Source of the DNA: Wolfiporia cocos
Lineage: Eukaryota > Basidiomycota > Agaricomycetes > Polyporales > Phaeolaceae
DNA length: 64,000 nt
Reading direction: 5' to 3'
Assembly (NCBI GenBank): GCA_029448655.1
Contig: JACCLO010000009.1
Location: 682,001 to 746,000, forward strand
Position numbers and translations under genes: made by a program
Shown here: positions 55,298-64,000 of the stretch, in pieces
Position numbering within the stretch: position 1 is the first letter of the stretch
Layout of the letters: each line of letters opens with the position of its first letter
The notes under the pieces: model-generated
What the model was told of the DNA's origin: nothing
Database searches by the model: none
The model's input: only the letters and a program-made list of their open reading frames with translations

Positions 55298-57235
55298 GCG
55301 TACGCGAAAGAATTATATAATCATCTCGGTGGCAGCAGTTGCAATAGATGAAGTGATATCGGTGGATTGAATATATTGCAGCTATGTCATCGAATGGTGG
55401 TTTGAACCACATCGTGAGCTTAGATTTGAAATGCACACCAAGCCGGACACGTACATACACCTTAAGCGTTTGACTTGAGCTATAATTCTTGCCGTACCGG
55501 AAAGTAAATGTTACGGAGAACCAATGTTACAGAGAATTAAGTGTACATGTCGCCTGACAAAAAGAACGAATGAAATGAGTATCGGACACCTGTCTTCGTA
55601 AGAGGGATTCACGCAGCTGCTACTCGACCAATTAGCCCTGGTTTCTGTCAGATGCTACCCGATTTGAGTTAACGTGGTTCAAGGTAGTTGCGCTTGCAGC
55701 TGAGCCTAAAGTGCACCAAATGCGACTCCGAGGCGTTCAATATCGCTTGCACAATGACGACTGCAAGATATCTTGCGCACAGCCCACCGTTCTCCATATT
55801 CGTCGTCGTTCATAGATACAGTATGGTCACATTAGCCCAAGCTCAAACAGTAGCTTAGTATCTCGAGCGAAAGATTATTACCCGTGAGTTGATTCAATTC
55901 CTTCAACTTCAAGACGTCCAGGTTCAGGAACTGTGTTGTCAATAATGATTTGAAATCAATGACTTGCATATGACAGCGTCCGGGGCCGCATCAATCCCAG
56001 GGGTCTCTATTTGCGCAAGTCTATCTAAGCTGAGATTGTTCCTTAAGTTACAAACTGCCCTTCATGCCTTGTTTGACAGAGCTTGCCCGCGCGTTTGGTA
56101 ATACGTCAGTGATTTGGCTTTGAAACATGGTGGACGATCAAGAAAGAATTTACATCGACTTGAAGTAGTGGCGCATGGGTGGCAACTTTTGAATGATCAT
56201 GAAATTCATCCTAAGCGAAGCTACAAGGACGCAATTCGGTGCAGTCGTCCCTGGTCTCTGCTGTATGTCGCAAGTAGCATTAGCAGTAAAGCATACCAAT
56301 TAATGAGTGCACATACTGGACGACGGTGTTAGCTTGCTTTTGACTGACGTTCAATGTCATTGTGAGGAACAGAGCAGCAATGCGTACTACATTTGTATAA
56401 GTTTATCCAAGGGATAGATGCACGTATCTGGTATCTCGGTGATTCGTCAAGCCTTCAAGCTTCAAGCTTCAAGGCTGGCAGTCGTAAGTGCAAGTGTAAC
56501 CAGATGGTGACGGGATTCAAGTTGCACAAAGACGGTCACCGCTAGCGCTAACTAGCGCCCGTCACCGCGTCCGCGTCACCCGTCGCTCGCGGCGGACATC
56601 CGTTACAGTTGCCCTACATATAATCGTCTATAGTTCCTCTCCGCTACATAGACCCTTGACAAGTTCTGTTAGTACAACAATCACCTCGAGCAATCCGTAG
56701 GTCTTCTTCTCAGAGTTACATAGTTGTACGTGTAAATGTGGGAATATATCATGCCGTAGGCCTTTTGTTGTGAACCGCTCCCGGAGGCAAGCAACGTTAA
56801 CAGTGCCGTAAGGTTCTATCGCTGTGCAGACCCTAAAAAGTCAAACATAATAGGTGATGACAACCACTAAGCCACATACGAGCTTAGGCCACAGCGGTAT
56901 GCACTATTATAATCTGCACTTACATGTAAGAACGTAATTGCACGCCTACTCTCCAAGCGCATTGACAAGCGCTGGACTCTAGATAAGGAAATGTGAAGGA
57001 GGGTTACGCCGCTACGGTTCACTTCCCCAACTTTGTCCAGCTCCGTTATTAGTCACTTCACAAGCACTTCATCTTGATTACCGTGCAGATCTAGCAGGAT
57101 CTCTGTGCTAACGTGGGCTTTCGCATATTTCAGCATTTCAAGACCAGCTAATATTCACGTCCCAGCGGCTGCGCGAGGCGAGCGTATAATTCTACTGAAT
57201 TACCCATAGCCATACCATCAAGGCACAGTTACTGA
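55298..57235. other. Long intergenic region
   Basis: Nearly 2 kb with no supportable gene or repeat. A run of TTCAAGC repeats is near 56450. The 72-codon ORF at 56114 has no support. The last part holds the PEX13 promoter. Confidence 0.4.
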
Positions 57236-58486
57236 ATGCCTTCACCACCAAAGCCTTGGGAACGTGGTGGGACTGCAGCTGCAGCTGCAGCAGCTCCTGT
57301 CCCTACAAGTACCACAACGCCGATGGCGTCTAGCACACCAACAACGGCAGCATCGACGACAGCAGGAGCATCTTCATCAACACTTCCGTCAGTCCCTACG
57401 CGCCCCCCAGTTCTCTCCAATGCATCAACCCTAGCCAGCTCGACCACTGGATACTCACCTTACTCCTCCGCCAGCCCCTACAACCGCTTTGGCAGCACTC
57501 TCGGCAGCAGCTACTCGCCATACGGCATGAACAGCATGTACGGCGGGATGGGCTACGGCGGGATGGGCGGGATGGGCGGGATGGGCGGGATGGGCGGGAT
57601 GTATGGCGGGTATGGCTCATATGGCGGGATGGGCGGGATGTATGGCGGTATGCCGGGCTATGGCATGGCTGGCGGGCCAGGGTTTGACCCCACGCAGCCG
57701 ACACTGACGCAGACGCTCGAGAGCACGACCCAGCACACGTTCACACTTCTGCACAGCATCGTACAGACCTTCGCGGGAGTCGCGCAGATGCTCGAGAGCA
57801 CATTCGTCGCGACGCACTCAAGCTTCTTCGCCATGGTCGGCGTCGTCGACCAGCTCGGCCAGCTGCGCGCGGCGCTCGGGAGCGTCCTTGGCCTGTTCGG
57901 CCTCGTTCGCTGGCTGCGCGACCTCGTTGCCGGGCGCCGTGGCGAGGCGGGCGCGCTTCGCGGCGAGTTCCGCGACTTTGTCAATGGCCGCCCCGTTCAG
58001 CCACAGGGCCAGCCTGCACCTGCGGGCAGCAAGAAGCCGTTGATTATCTTCCTCCTCGCGATATTCGGCGTGCCATATGCAATGCACAGGCTCGTACGCG
58101 TCCTCATCGAGAGACAGAAAGCACTCGCAGAGCAGCAGGGCGGTGCACTCCCACCCCTCGACCCGTCGCAGCTTACGTTCGCGCGTGCGCTCTATCCATT
58201 TGATGCGTCATCTCCTGCAGAGCTCTCGCTCAAGGAGAGCGAGATCGTTGCCATAATGGGCAAGCTGGACCCAGTCTCGGGCGCCGAGGTTGATCCCAGG
58301 ATCGAGGTGCGTTATTTATTTATCGCTGCTGTACATTCCTTCATATTTTGTTAGGTCGAAGCGAGTGAGTGGTGGAAGGGTCGCACCCGGGACGGCCGAG
58401 AAGGCTGGTTCCCAAAGAAGTGGGTGCAGGTCTTAGAGAGGCGAAAACCTTTAGAAGCACCAGCAGAGACCAAGAAGGTCGACTAG
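57236..58486 (+). CDS. PEX13: Peroxisomal membrane docking protein Pex13
   Basis: Peroxin-13 is part of the docking complex for the import receptors Pex5 and Pex7 in the peroxisomal membrane. The N-terminus MPSPPKPWERGG is typical of Pex13. It is followed by an A/T/S-rich part and a G/Y/M-rich tract (residues ~95-140, MGYGGMGGMGGMGGMGGMYG type, encoded by a small GGCGGGATG repeat). The membrane part includes LLHSIVQTFAGVAQMLESTFVATHSSFFAMVGVVDQL and KKPLIIFLLAIFGVPYAMHRLV. The C-terminal SH3 domain starts FARALYPFDASSPAELSLKESEIVAI, is interrupted by an intron (58307-58354), and continues WWKGRTRDGREGWFPKKWVQVL with the expected W-W and G-x-FP residues. Full length, intact. Confidence 0.92.
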
Positions 58487-58986
58487 AGTCTGTGACCCCA
58501 GGAGGTTTTGTTGTTTGATTTTAGCCTTGTTCTTTCCTTCCTGTTTGCTCGTTCGTCACTGTTTCATTTACCCTGTATTCTTATCTCATTGCGGATCTAT
58601 GCATGGTTTGAGTTTTCCTTGCTATATCTATAGTTATACCTCTATGGCAGGCTTGCTGCGGCACGAAGGTGAGACCTCCGTTTGTTCCCTTTTTTACCGC
58701 TAAATCTAACATTTGTAGACGATGCGGTGCACTCTGATGTTCAGTCATTCATTGGTAACAAATCTTCAGCGTTGTCAAAACGTAAACTATTGGGAACATA
58801 ATATTAGACTTGCACGCGACACGTGTAGCCAGCAGAAGCAATAGTGTTCAAGGTGCAATCCCGGTCTAGCGCAGACATTTCCCGCCCTGATAACCAAACG
58901 CTTCGACAGCTTCTTTTGTACTGTTTCTGAACCGCCACTTAGTCTCTTGCATCCTCATTGGGTGTTACAATGCTTACCGCTCTAGC
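58487..58986. other. Convergent intergenic gap
   Basis: 3' UTR of PEX13 and of the small secreted protein. Nothing else seen. Confidence 0.4.
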
Positions 58987-59178
58987 TCAACCATCGCAGG
59001 GAGGAGTGTAACAAGGCCCTTCAGGGCCAGACGGACATATCACGATGTCGGGGCATGGTCTGACGGGGGTCTCTCGAGGATACGGGGGCGGCGTAGGCGT
59101 GGCGGCGACGGCGGCACCCAATGCGTGGCTCGCGAGCAAGGCGAATGCGAGAAGGAGGCTGGTCGCGAATGTGCGCAT
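58987..59178 (-). CDS. Small secreted cysteine-rich protein 2
   Basis: MRTFATSLLLAFALLASHALG is a signal peptide. The mature peptide reads ATPTPPPYPRETPVRPCPDI then VICPSGPEGPCYTPPCDG and stop. The cysteine pattern C-P-x3-IC-P-x-G-x-x-G-x-C-Y-T-x-P-C matches the gene at 55030-55297. The two genes lie ~3.7 kb apart in opposite orientation around PEX13. No intron is needed here. Function unknown. Confidence 0.68.
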   Translation of the reverse strand: MRTFATSLLLAFALLASHALGAAVAATPTPPPYPRETPVRPCPDIVICPSGPEGPCYTPPCDG

Positions 59179-59989
59179 GGTGTATGACCTGGGCAAGGTG
59201 CGGTTTCCTGAATGCGATCTATGGGACGAAGCCACCCCCTTTTGAAGCACGGGCGGTTGCCAATAGCAGCGCCGGTGAGTGGCAAGCGTGGAGTTGCTGG
59301 TTTTTGCGGTTTCATGGGCTCGAAACAATGTTTCAAGCACCGGCATAGTAGTGTTGAGTTCGGGACGGCTGAATGGGCCGGGTTCGAATGTTGATTGTGA
59401 TATCCAGGAACAGTGGCGCAGACAGCAGTTCGCGATGATGCCGATCTCGTCGTCTGCATTCAACGATATCTGGTCTACGGCATTGCTCATTGCTACAACT
59501 GACATGACCTATCACTGCGGCTCCGCTGGGCTACTAACTGCTGACTACGAGTCTGAAAACTACTAACGCACTGTGTCGCACTAGATTGGGATGTCACATG
59601 CGACGTTGGGCGATGCGCCGTGTCAACTTAAGCGCGACAGATATGCTGACCTCCTGGCCGTCAAGCTTCAAGGCACAGTAGGCGCGCATCTGCATTCTAA
59701 CCTCAACTTTAGCTTGACTCGGGTACATCAAATCGAATAAGAGAGGTCACTATGTCGGCTCTAAGATGCCACCGGTCAACTTGCAAGAGCGTGATAGTGA
59801 GCTGTTGTGTGTCGCTAGGCTACTGTCTGCCAGGAGTACGAGATGATCAACAACATAGTTGATCGGTGCGAATGCTATGAGCGGTAGGATGTGCGAGTTA
59901 AAGGATTGTCGGGTAGATTTCATGAAGTGAGAATATTATGTAAAGCGAAGCCACGAATGATTGCTTTAACTCGACTGCTCATGATCAAA
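59179..59989. other. Gap without a supportable gene
   Basis: Promoter region of the small secreted protein followed by unremarkable sequence. Confidence 0.35.
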
Positions 59990-60574
59990 GTAAGATAGGC
60001 GACACCAGGAACTGGCACCTTTATGTAAGCCACAAGCGCCGACATTTGAAGAGTTTATTCCGCCAGCCACAGAAATGTCAGAAGCAAACTATTTGCTAGG
60101 ATTGATATCTCTGCTTGCATAACTCAAGCCCCAGGAAGCAGAATCTCCAGATATGTGCTCAATGTTGAGTTATTTCATCGAAAAGTGAAGTTGGTCAAAA
60201 TGCATTTCTCGCCGTGCCGAGCAATCTGGGGCAATATTATTATTTTCAAAGATGGGATTTGGCGGCTTACATAGTATCTAGGCGCTTTAAGATTGCCTTA
60301 TTGGTACATCACGTGCTGTAACCAGCGCTCAGGTCCAGCGCCTCTAAGCTTATGGAGCGCTGGAGATTTATACTTGCTCCAGTTTCACTGGTAATGACCA
60401 CACTACTCAGGAGCAAAACATCGGAAACAGACCGCATGGTATGTACTGTAATTTTGAGCTACTCAAAATATGCTATCTCAAATTTTTCCAGAAATCATGG
60501 CCAGATTTGGCGGCTTAGTAAGCGTCACGTGATGCTTACATAAAGGTGCCTGTTCCTTATGTCGCCTATCTTAC
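59990..60574. mobile_element. MITE with ~40-bp inverted ends
   Basis: GTAAGATAGGCGACACCAGG (59990) and CACCTTTATGTAAGC pair with GCTTACATAAAGGTG and GTCGCCTATCTTAC at the other end (60574), with several mismatches. No ORF and no clear target duplication. Confidence 0.55.
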
Positions 60575-61200
60575 CTCGTATCAGTAGCTACCCGATATGA
60601 TCTGATTATAAAGTTGGACTCTTCATAGAATGCGCTATTTCTAGGCGCCCGGCTGTATACTAGAAGCTGCTGTAACGTACCGAACGCTAGTAGGATAGCA
60701 TTCCAATATACTACTAGTTATGAGAAAATACCAGACGGCCCTGTCTGAAAATGTAGCGACTATCCCAAGATACTCGGTCATACTAAAATGCAGAGGCTCG
60801 CTCAATCAGGGCATACTCGTACATATCAGACCCCATTGCTTCAATTTATCAACAGCTACCAGAAAATATTTTACATATTTTTGCATCGTACCAGAAAATA
60901 TCGAAATACACCGAAATCATCCGCATCCACCATTTGCGTCATACCAGAAAATAAACGAACCTATCAGCAGAGACTCTAAGCATGCACAAGAAAATTGAAT
61001 CCAGCAGGGCGATCGTATGCGTGTATCAGGATCTACTGAAATAAATCGCTTTAGTAAGCATGTGACTCAACCAAAAAAAGGCGCACATATTGTCCAATTC
61101 ACCAATTACTTCTTCTTTTTCTATTTCTACAAGTCAATATAGCTTCATGAATGTCTTTGTATTGCTATGAGAGGTTGAGTATGTGACGAGGAGCTATGAA
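60575..61200. other. AT-rich gap with a dispersed ACCAGAAAATA motif
   Basis: The short motif ACCAGAAAATA (or TACCAGA) recurs several times between 60725 and 60955. No gene recognised; ORFs here translate repeat-like sequence. Confidence 0.35.
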
Positions 61201-61214
61201 GAATATATTCTCAC

Positions 61215-62413
61215 CTGAAGTACCTCTTTCGACAAAGTGTGAAAGTGCTCCTCGAATTCTTCAAGCGTACCTTCAGGATTTTTGCTGTGCCACTCCTTCC
61301 CATACAGATTCCTGAGAGGTAGAGTTTCAGTCAATTATCTTAATCTGCCAACTGCCCTTCGCTTAAGAAATCGCAGTTGCGAGCTGGGTTTGCACGCAGA
61401 TTAATCTGCTAACTGGGGCAGATTAATCTACTGTGACAATAAAATGGTACATCCCGGATTCGAACCAAGGACCTTAGCACAGATGAGAATAACAGCATCA
61501 CAGCATACGTTAGCTAACTGAGCTACAGTGCAACTAGTGTCTGCCCCATTTTAAGCAATATATAGAGTATTTTGTAACTTCATTTTCGCAGTTTAACATC
61601 TTCCATAACACCAATACAAATGAATCTGCCTCTTAAGACCTGTGATTCCAGTGTATTCAGCTTTCCCATGGTGAGTTGCTCCAGGTCAAGCACGGTAAAT
61701 CAAGCTACCACTATCATTGATTTCTGTATGCTTATTGTAGCAGTTAATTGCCTTGATGATTTGTGGAAATTGTGTGAGAAATTTGCGTTATATATATTTT
61801 GATTGGTCAAGGGTAACTGTTGCCACAATGGCTCAGTTGGCTAATTACGCTGCGATGCTGTTATTCTGATCTGTGCTAAGGTCCTTGGTTCGAATCCGAG
61901 ATGTACCATTTTATTGTCACAGTAGATTAATCTGCCGCAGTTAGCAGATTAATCTGCGTGCAAACCTAGCTCGCAACTGCGATTTCTTAAGCGAAGGGCA
62001 GTTGGCAGATTAAGATAATTGACTGAAGTCCCTCCTGAGAGGCGTCAGGAAAATTCTTTTAATTATTTTGTGGCGTACTTAGCATTTATAGCCTTCCTAG
62101 GTCCGTAGCGGTGACCCCGCGAAGCTTTGGTAGCAGCCACAGTTGTCGGGGCGGCTGAGGAATCGGAGGCGCTGGGCACTGGCATATCCGCTGAGGTTGC
62201 ATTGTTTGTGGCCTCCGATTCTTGGATTGGGTCTTTGTCGCCTACATCGTGGACGACATCAGAAAAATTGCCATGGTATAAACAGACATGTACCTGGTTC
62301 AGTTTGTGTGATGACGAGGGAACCTGTAAATAGAAACACTCAAAATATTGTAAAGCTGAAGAGGAAAAAATGACTTACCCGCATTTTCTTCGTTAGCTGT
62401 GGTGGATGCGTCC
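61215..62413 (-). pseudogene. Small unrecognised gene split by the 715-bp element
   Basis: From the minus-strand ATG at 62413: MDASTTANEENA, then after introns either DPIQESEATNNATSADMPVP and KASRGHRYGPRKAINAKYATK or another frame. On the other side of the element the frame continues LYGKEWHSKNPEGTLEEFEEHFHTLSKEVLQ. The element and one CCTGAGAG copy lie at the junction, which may also be an intron acceptor (CTCTCAG). If the insertion is in the intron the gene might survive. I do not recognise the family. Confidence 0.35.
61319..62033. mobile_element. 715-bp inverted-repeat element with tRNA-like ends, copy 2
   Basis: Same length and organisation as the copy in CTP synthase: ends GTAGAGTTTCAGTC / GACTGAAGTCCCT and a perfect 8-bp target duplication CCTGAGAG (61311-61318 and 62034-62041). 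The right arm has A box TGGCTCAGTTGG (about 61828) and B box GGTTCGAATCC (about 61887). The left arm has the complementary B box GGATTCGAACC near 61456. No ORF. Confidence 0.9.
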
Positions 62414-62750
62414 ATTCTCGAACGCGTCGTGGCACCTCTTTGAGGCCGACTCCTACTCGTCGTGATTAGCGAAGAACAGGAAAGAAAAAAAACGTACAGA
62501 GCTGATTTATTACAAGCGTACGCTCAAATATCAAGATTATATAATATCACTCAATGCTCGTTCCGGCTCGATGCTATTATCAAACTCGTAGGCTAATGGC
62601 CGTAATGATCAAAACCAAGTCAAGATAAAGTAGGTCTAGATGGGCAGGCAGTCCGTATCTGTGTGTGCTGGGTATCGTATGCACTGGGTATCATTTCGTA
62701 TCTATGGTATATTGTATACTGCTAAGATGAAGCATTGCTCGGCGCACAGC
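62414..62750. other. Gap between two minus-strand genes
   Basis: Promoter region of the small gene and 3' region of the repeat protein. Nothing else seen. Confidence 0.35.
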
Positions 62751-63999
62751 TCAAGCCGGTGCAGTGCCTACCACGATCGCTGGTGCACAGGGCGAGGGAT
62801 ACGCGGTTCGCATCCCGTCCATGCCGACCTGCGCGGGTTGCAAGAGCGGCCATTCGCTGCTCCTGCCGCCGCGATTGCCAACATCAGCACCGACCTCGCA
62901 CAACAGATGCAGGCTGTGCTCACCGTTTGTTTCCACCGTGCGCTCGGCTGCCTTGCGATGACGCTGTGCCGTGCGGCGCACACCCGCACGTCTGGTCGGA
63001 CGGCGTGGCTCCTCGAGCTTGAGCTCAACGCTGAATCTCTTCGGGGCGTCCTCGGCTGGTTCTTCCTCCTCAGCAACACGCTCCGCTGCCTTACGGTGGC
63101 GCCTCTTGGTGAGGTTCCCTCCCGCGCGCCGCGTCTTGTTGCGGCGCTGCCCGGACTGCGGTACGGCCTCGAAATCCAAAGTGTCGTCGCGGGCCTGGGC
63201 AGTCTGCACGTTGGATACATCACGAAGAGGCACGGGCGACGCGTCGGTGGAGGTAACCGATGCGGAGATGGAGACGGAGGCAGGCGAAGGCAAGGACGCG
63301 AATAGCTCAGGAGCGCTAGGACAGGCAACGTGAACCTGAGGAGGCGCGAAGAGCGGCTCATCGGCGCTAGGAATCTTGACTTGGGGGGGCGTGAAGAGCG
63401 GGGCATCGGAGCTGGGAACCTTGACCTGAGGCGGGGTGAAGAACGGGGCCTCTGAGCGAGGGACCTGGACCTGGGGCGGGACGAAGAGGGGCATGCCATA
63501 CGCGGCAAAAGAAGGCGCGTCCGAGCGGAGTGTGTCCTCCTGTGTGTAGTCCCAGCGTGTGGCTGGCTCGACTGCAGGGGGCGGAAGCTGCTCAAAGTTC
63601 TCGTAGGCGTCTGCAGCAAAGTGGCCATCAGTACCGAAGTGGGCGTCGTTGGTGTAGTGTGCGTTCGAGGCAAAGTCGTACGCAGAAGGCATCGCGATGT
63701 ACTGGTCGTCAGAATAGGGCGCGTTGGCGTACTGGTCATCGGCGTAATACTGCTCTTCGCAGGCCTGGGCGATGTACTCATCGCATTCGAAGGGCGCGAA
63801 GGGCATGCTCGCACCCTGGTCGGCGTAGGGAGCGGCACCGTACTGGTCGTCGGCATAGTGCTGCTCCTCGCAGGCCTGGGCAGTGTATTCATCACACTCG
63901 AAGGGAGCGAAGGGCATGCTTGCAACCTGGTGAGCGTCAGAGGTGGCATCGTGCTCGCCGTACGGGTTGCTCGTATGCATCGCATCGTACAGAGGGTCG
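62751..63999 (-). CDS. Unrecognised repeat-rich protein, 5'-partial
   Basis: The frame is open at the window edge (DPLYDAMHTSNPYGEHD...). It contains two ~40-residue acidic repeats (MPFAPFECDEYTAQACEEQ and MPFAPFECDEYIAQACEEQ, each followed by YADDQY), a Y/D/A-rich stretch, then four ~15-residue repeats of the type PLFTPPQVKVPSSDAP. A basic region follows (RRNKTRRAGG, LTKRRHRKAAERVAEEEEP, TAQRHRKAAERTVE, with RHRKAAER twice), and it ends PCAPAIVVGTAPA. It looks intrinsically disordered with a nuclear-type basic segment. No family recognised. Codon positions and the in-frame repeats support real coding on this strand; the plus-strand ORFs are shadows. Confidence 0.6.
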   Translation of the reverse strand, partial: DPLYDAMHTSNPYGEHDATSDAHQVASMPFAPFECDEYTAQACEEQHYADDQYGAAPYADQGASMPFAPFECDEYIAQACEEQYYADDQYANAPYSDDQYIAMPSAYDFASNAHYTNDAHFGTDGHFAADAYENFEQLPPPAVEPATRWDYTQEDTLRSDAPSFAAYGMPLFVPPQVQVPRSEAPFFTPPQVKVPSSDAPLFTPPQVKIPSADEPLFAPPQVHVACPSAPELFASLPSPASVSISASVTSTDASPVPLRDVSNVQTAQARDDTLDFEAVPQSGQRRNKTRRAGGNLTKRRHRKAAERVAEEEEPAEDAPKRFSVELKLEEPRRPTRRAGVRRTAQRHRKAAERTVETNGEHSLHLLCEVGADVGNRGGRSSEWPLLQPAQVGMDGMRTAYPSPCAPAIVVGTAPA

Positions 64000-64000
64000 G

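Noticed and set aside
57229..58087. Minus-strand ORFs opposite PEX13
   Set aside because: Antisense of a well-supported gene with a complete SH3 domain.
62640..63333. Plus-strand ORFs of 221 and 120 codons opposite the repeat protein
   Set aside because: The minus frame has in-frame protein repeats and runs over 1.2 kb without a stop; the plus ORFs are shadows.
1..64000. CRISPR arrays, rRNA genes, bacterial operons or ribosome binding sites
   Set aside because: None seen. The window is eukaryotic; the regular repeats at 5.4-7.2 kb lack unique spacers.

Overview
This window looks like nuclear DNA of a basidiomycete fungus, probably an Agaricomycete. Genes are split by many short GT-AG introns of about 45-60 nt. 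The gene set is fungal (GT61 glycosyltransferase, fungal acyl-CoA ligase, DUF6533 membrane protein, EFM7, PRP3, DCP1, MRPL16, CTP synthase, PEX13). The repeats (Helitron-like units, Ty3/gypsy remains, solo LTRs, TA-target and hAT-like elements) fit that group. No prokaryotic, organellar or viral genome is evident. All calls come from reading the sequence; no database search was run.

Layout. 1-4.7 kb: a 5'-truncated GT61 gene (+) and an intact, intron-rich acyl-CoA ligase (-). 4.8-8.4 kb: a head-to-tail array of non-autonomous Helitron-like units carrying a minisatellite. 9.3-15.1 kb: a complete LTR element (931-bp LTRs, 5-bp target duplication) with no recognisable protein gene; it is instead packed with short hairpins. 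15.2-16.7 kb: a DUF6533 gene (-). 17.3-23 kb: nested retroelement debris (solo LTR, broken Ty3/gypsy integrase, hairpin-rich insertion). 23.4-32.8 kb: a gene-dense housekeeping block: EFM7 (+), a MYND-finger gene (-), PRP3 (-), DCP1 (+), MRPL16 (-). 33.5-37.1 kb: a proline-rich broken ORF, a solo LTR and a TA-flanked MITE. 37.3-39.1 kb: a 3-beta-HSD-like SDR (+). 39.6-42.6 kb: a broken CTP synthase (-) interrupted by a 715-bp element with tRNA-like ends. 42.65-46.85 kb: a 4.2-kb TA-flanked DNA transposon, itself hit by a solo LTR and a hAT-like MITE, ending 11 bp upstream of the CTP synthase ATG. 47.5-53.1 kb: a Helitron end, hypothetical genes and a second MYND-finger gene. 55.0-59.2 kb: two related small secreted cysteine-rich proteins on either side of PEX13. 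59.9-62.4 kb: two MITEs and a small gene split by the second 715-bp element. 62.75-64 kb: a repeat-rich hypothetical protein that runs off the window.

The most unusual feature is the 5.7-kb LTR element at 9348-15062. Its two LTRs look identical, so it inserted recently, yet it has no gag or pol. Its sequence is organised into families of short hairpins that keep the loop and flanks while the two stem arms change together: a ~60-nt module (3 copies), an AACG...CGTT double-stem module (3 copies), six hairpins with the same TGACAA loop, and two covarying pairs inside each LTR. This looks like a structured-RNA, non-autonomous retroelement, or a home for proliferating palindromic hairpin elements. 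A ~1.3-kb insertion at 18823-20153 shares its first 14 bases and is also hairpin-rich. I cannot say from one sequence whether selection on RNA or a mutational process produced this pattern.
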